Both the position numbers and the translations under genes were made by a program. A stretch of DNA of 64,000 bases from positions 2,724,001 through 2,788,000 of the forward strand of contig NZ_AP018725.1 of assembly GCF_003967195.1 (NCBI RefSeq), written 5' to 3'. The notes under the pieces are model-generated. The model made no database searches. It worked only from the letters and a program-made list of their open reading frames with translations, and was not told the DNA's origin. This DNA is from Sulfuriflexus mobilis (GTDB lineage: Bacteria; Pseudomonadota; Gammaproteobacteria; AKS1). Shown here piece after piece: positions 61,308 to 64,000 of this stretch; within the stretch, counting starts at the first letter, position 1; every line of letters starts with the position of its first letter.

Positions 61308-62280
61308 GCTGACGCGCGGTCTGTGGCCGTGTTTGCGCGGCCGTGTTGCGCGCTGCGATCAGTGCCGCGGTAATGGCAATGGCAATTTCGGCCGGTGTAC
61401 GACTGCCGATATCGAGGCCCACCGGTCCATGCAGACGTGCGCGTTGCTGGGGGCTGAGACCCATGCGTTGCAAGCGCTGCAGCCGGGCCTGCTGGTTTTT
61501 TTGTGAGCCGAGGGCGCCAATATAGAAGGCCTCGGTCTGCAGTGCCGCGGCCAGTGCGGCGTCTTCTAACTGTGGCGCGTGCGCCAGGGCCAGGACAACG
61601 GTCTGGGGGTCGGGCGCAAACGCTGGCAGGAAGGTCTCCGGGGCGGTGCTGACCTGGACGGTGCCTTCGACCTCCCAGCCGTTGGCATACTCCGGCCGCG
61701 GATCGCAGAGGGTGACGGCGTAATCGAGCATGAGCGCGAGTTGTGCCACGCGCCGGGCCAGTTCGCCGGCACCTATGATCAGCATGCGCCAGGCGGGGCC
61801 AAAGGCCTTGTAGAGGTGGTCGCCATCAAGGCGTAGGGCGTCGTCGGTAGTAGGGGGCTGCAGTTGGGTGGCGCCGGTCTGCAGGCAGACCCGGCGAACG
61901 ATGCGCTCGCGGGCGGTCATGTGCGTCAGGACGGTGCGCAGTTGGGTGGCGTTATGGAGGGTCTCGACTACCAGCGCCAGGCGGCCCCCACACGGCAGGC
62001 CGACACGACGGGTGGTGCCGGTGCTGATGCCGTATTCGATCTGTTGCGGGCGCGGGTCTTCAAAGTCGCCGCGCAATACCCGTTGCACGAGGTCGTCTTC
62101 GACACAGCCCCCGGAGACGGACCCGACTACGCGCCCCTCGGCCTGGATCGCCATCAGTGCCCCGGGCCGCCGGGGGGAGGAGCCCCAGGTACGGACTACG
62201 GTTATCAGTGTCACGGCGGCGCCGTCGTCCAGCCAGCCGATGGCGGTATGCAGGACTTCGTTATCGGTGTTGCGATCCAT
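61300..62280 (-). CDS. XdhC-family molybdenum enzyme maturation factor
   Basis: Protein of 326 aa. VRTWGSSPRRPGALMAI and GSVSGGCVEDDLV mark the XdhC N-terminal domain and MLIIGAGELARRVAQLA the Rossmann-like domain. It binds molybdenum cofactor and inserts or sulfurates it in hydroxylases. ATG 62280 shares one base with the upstream stop (TAATG). Confidence 0.93.
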   Translation of the reverse strand: MDRNTDNEVLHTAIGWLDDGAAVTLITVVRTWGSSPRRPGALMAIQAEGRVVGSVSGGCVEDDLVQRVLRGDFEDPRPQQIEYGISTGTTRRVGLPCGGRLALVVETLHNATQLRTVLTHMTARERIVRRVCLQTGATQLQPPTTDDALRLDGDHLYKAFGPAWRMLIIGAGELARRVAQLALMLDYAVTLCDPRPEYANGWEVEGTVQVSTAPETFLPAFAPDPQTVVLALAHAPQLEDAALAAALQTEAFYIGALGSQKNQQARLQRLQRMGLSPQQRARLHGPVGLDIGSRTPAEIAIAITAALIAARNTAAQTRPQTARQHG

Positions 62281-64000
62281 TAGCTATGTAATGTAATGGG
62301 CAGACTGCGCACGGGCTGACCCGTCAGGGCAAACACGGCATTCGCCACTGCCGGTGCGGTAGGCGGCACCCCGGGTTCGCCCACACCGCCGGGGGCCTCT
62401 TCACTGCTGACGATATGCACCTCGATGGCCGGACATTCATCCAGGCGCAGCAGCGGATAATCATCAAAGTTACTTTGTTGAACCCGGCCGCCACTAATCG
62501 TAATGGCACCTTTCAACGCCGCCGTCAGGCCATAGACAATACCGCCTTCCATTTGCGCACGGATGCTGTTCGGATTAACGTTCATACCACAGTCCACTGC
62601 ACAGGTGATGCGATGCACGCGCACCCTGCCCCTGTCGATGGATACCTCCGCCACCTGGGCCACAAAACTGGCAAAGGCTTCCGCCACGGCGATACCGCGG
62701 GCATGTCCTGCCGGCAAGGCTGTTCCCCAACCGGCTTTTTCCGCAGCAAGCTTGACGACACCGGCATGGCGTGGATGCTCGGTCATAAGTGCCAGGCGCG
62801 CGGCCAGCGGATCCTGGCCGGCAAGTTTGCACAGCTCGTCAAAAAAACACTCGGTAATAAAGGCATTCTGTGAGCTGCCTACCGAACGCCAGAAACCTAC
62901 CGGCACCGGCGTATTGCTCATGGCATAGGTCACGCGCAGGTTATTGACGTGATAGGGGATGTTTTTAGCACCTTCGGTACTCGACCAGTCATGTCCGTCT
63001 GCTGCGCTATCAGGAAACACCCGCGCCAGGATAGAAGGCCCGGCAATGCGATGCTCCCAGGCCACAATCTTGCCTTGTGCATCCACACCCCCACGCAACA
63101 CATTGTAGGTGGCCGGACGATACTGGTCATGCATGACGTCGTCTTCACGCGTCCAGATCACTTTCACTGGCTGACCCGCAAGCTTGGAACACTCCACCGC
63201 ATCAACGATAAAATCCTGTTCCGAGCGCCGGCCGAAACCACCACCGAGAAACGTGGTAATCACCTTGACCTTATCACGCGCTAAGCCGGTAATGCGCATG
63301 GCGGTTTCCTGGGTAAACGTCTGACCCTGGGTGGGTGCATACACATCGCAGGCATCGACGCGCACATCGGCCGTGGCATTCATCGGTTCCATACAAACAT
63401 GGGCCTGGAACGGCACGGTATACACGGCCTCTACCGTCCTGGCCGCAGCGGCTAGCGCCGCCTTGACATCGCCATCGTCACGCTCGACCAGGCCCTTATC
63501 TACCGCGGCCTTGAACTGCGCCTCGATAGCCGCCGAGTCCAGCGTGTCATTGCCGGCCTTATCCCATTCGATGCGGAGTGCATCACGACCTTTCTTCGCT
63601 GCCCAAAAGTGCTCGGCGATGACGGCCACACCGCCACTGATTTGCGCCACTTGTTTCACCCCGGGCACCGCCAATGCCTGGTGCGCATCGAAAGACTTCA
63701 CCCTGCCACCTTGCACCGGGCAACGGGCAACGGTAGCGATAAGTAAATTCGGCAACTGCACATCCATGCCAAACACCGCGGCACCGTTGACCTTGTCCGG
63801 TGTATCCAGTCGCGGTAACGGTTGTCCAATCAGTACAAACTCGTCCGGTTCCTTGAGGAGCACCGCATCAGGCAACGGCAACTCGGCAGCGGCCCGGGCC
63901 AGCTCCCCGTAGTGCAGACGGCGGCCACTGGCCTCGTGCAGCACTTCGCCGTTGCGCGCCTGGCATTCGCTGACGTCCACCGCCCAGGTAGCAGCAGCGG
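62280..64000 (-). CDS. Aerobic-type molybdenum hydroxylase large subunit, 5' end outside window
   Basis: C-terminal 570-odd residues of a xanthine dehydrogenase/isoquinoline 1-oxidoreductase (IorB)-like subunit; the gene enters from beyond 64000. Seen motifs include PRLDTPDKVNGAAVFGMDV, QAHVCMEPMNATA, TTFLGGGFGRRSEQDF, VGFWRSVGSSQNAF and GGVGEPGVPPTAPAVANA, which bind the molybdopterin and catalytic Glu in GEPG. The IorB-type lacks the usual small subunits' domains; an iorA-like [2Fe-2S] gene would be expected outside. Aldehyde or N-heterocycle oxidation is likely. Confidence 0.93.
   Translation of the reverse strand, partial: AAATWAVDVSECQARNGEVLHEASGRRLHYGELARAAAELPLPDAVLLKEPDEFVLIGQPLPRLDTPDKVNGAAVFGMDVQLPNLLIATVARCPVQGGRVKSFDAHQALAVPGVKQVAQISGGVAVIAEHFWAAKKGRDALRIEWDKAGNDTLDSAAIEAQFKAAVDKGLVERDDGDVKAALAAAARTVEAVYTVPFQAHVCMEPMNATADVRVDACDVYAPTQGQTFTQETAMRITGLARDKVKVITTFLGGGFGRRSEQDFIVDAVECSKLAGQPVKVIWTREDDVMHDQYRPATYNVLRGGVDAQGKIVAWEHRIAGPSILARVFPDSAADGHDWSSTEGAKNIPYHVNNLRVTYAMSNTPVPVGFWRSVGSSQNAFITECFFDELCKLAGQDPLAARLALMTEHPRHAGVVKLAAEKAGWGTALPAGHARGIAVAEAFASFVAQVAEVSIDRGRVRVHRITCAVDCGMNVNPNSIRAQMEGGIVYGLTAALKGAITISGGRVQQSNFDDYPLLRLDECPAIEVHIVSSEEAPGGVGEPGVPPTAPAVANAVFALTGQPVRSLPITLHS

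Overview
The window looks like chromosome of a sulfur-oxidising, nitrate-using gammaproteobacterium. This is an inference from gene content: tsdBA-like thiosulfate dehydrogenase cytochromes, a YeeE/YedE-type thiosulfate permease, a TauE/SafE exporter, assimilatory nitrate reductase, DsrE-like protein, the Anbu proteasome-like cluster, Fur-type and sigma-54-type sites, and many GTG/TTG starts with Shine-Dalgarno sequences. I cannot name the genus. I saw no rRNA, tRNA, CRISPR array, transposase or integrase.

Layout. 0.2-2.8 kb: LysR regulator divergent from an overlapping CDGSH iron-sulfur/TPMT-like methyltransferase pair, then a PaiB-like flavoprotein. 2.8-9.8 kb: archaeal-type S-adenosylmethionine synthetase, SagB-like nitroreductase, PEBP protein, a three-gene minus-strand operon (MJ1316/DUF504 protein, RNA 3'-phosphate cyclase, phosphoribosyltransferase), creatininase-like and histone-deacetylase-like hydrolases. 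10-14.1 kb: a chemoreceptor without a sensor domain coupled to a membrane NIT-like sensor, then a TetR regulator with an identical 16-bp operator before itself and before an AhpD-like/nitroreductase pair. 14.2-23.7 kb: respiratory and sulfur region (tsdBA-like cytochromes; Tat-exported superoxide reductase-like protein, cupredoxin and cytochrome c4; 2OG oxygenase; NasA; YeeE/YedE permease). 24-30.8 kb: TatT-DctPQM TRAP operon, TlpA-like thioredoxin, amidohydrolase, TauE. 31-37.4 kb: a bufferin-type metallophore operon (bufA, strong terminator, bufB, bufC), then a second, different MNIO locus with two paralogous small GCTACCSG peptides and an MNIO fused to a partner-like domain, then a Fur-boxed cytochrome c/FTR1 iron permease.

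37.7-45.7 kb: small genes, RIO kinase, diguanylate cyclase behind a second Fur box, and an ATP-grasp ligase/isoaspartyl peptidase pair behind a near-consensus sigma-54 promoter, followed by an MFS transporter. 45.7-53.6 kb: VOC/DUF2461/WYL operon with a palindromic operator candidate, an ABC-2 exporter, a DsrE-like gene with a switch-like leader, a DUF2975/HTH/TonB-like operon and Spy-like protein. 53.8-58.8 kb: Anbu cluster. 59-64 kb: small secreted protein, double DUF302 protein, and the 3' end of a molybdenum hydroxylase operon (catalytic subunit, XdhC, MobA-like), cut by the window end.

The strongest candidate for an undescribed system is the second MNIO locus at 33.25-35.4 kb. Other good ones are the sigma-54 ATP-grasp/isoaspartyl peptidase pair, the RNA-end cassette, and the Tat-exported superoxide reductase-like protein that lacks the usual Glu-Lys pair.
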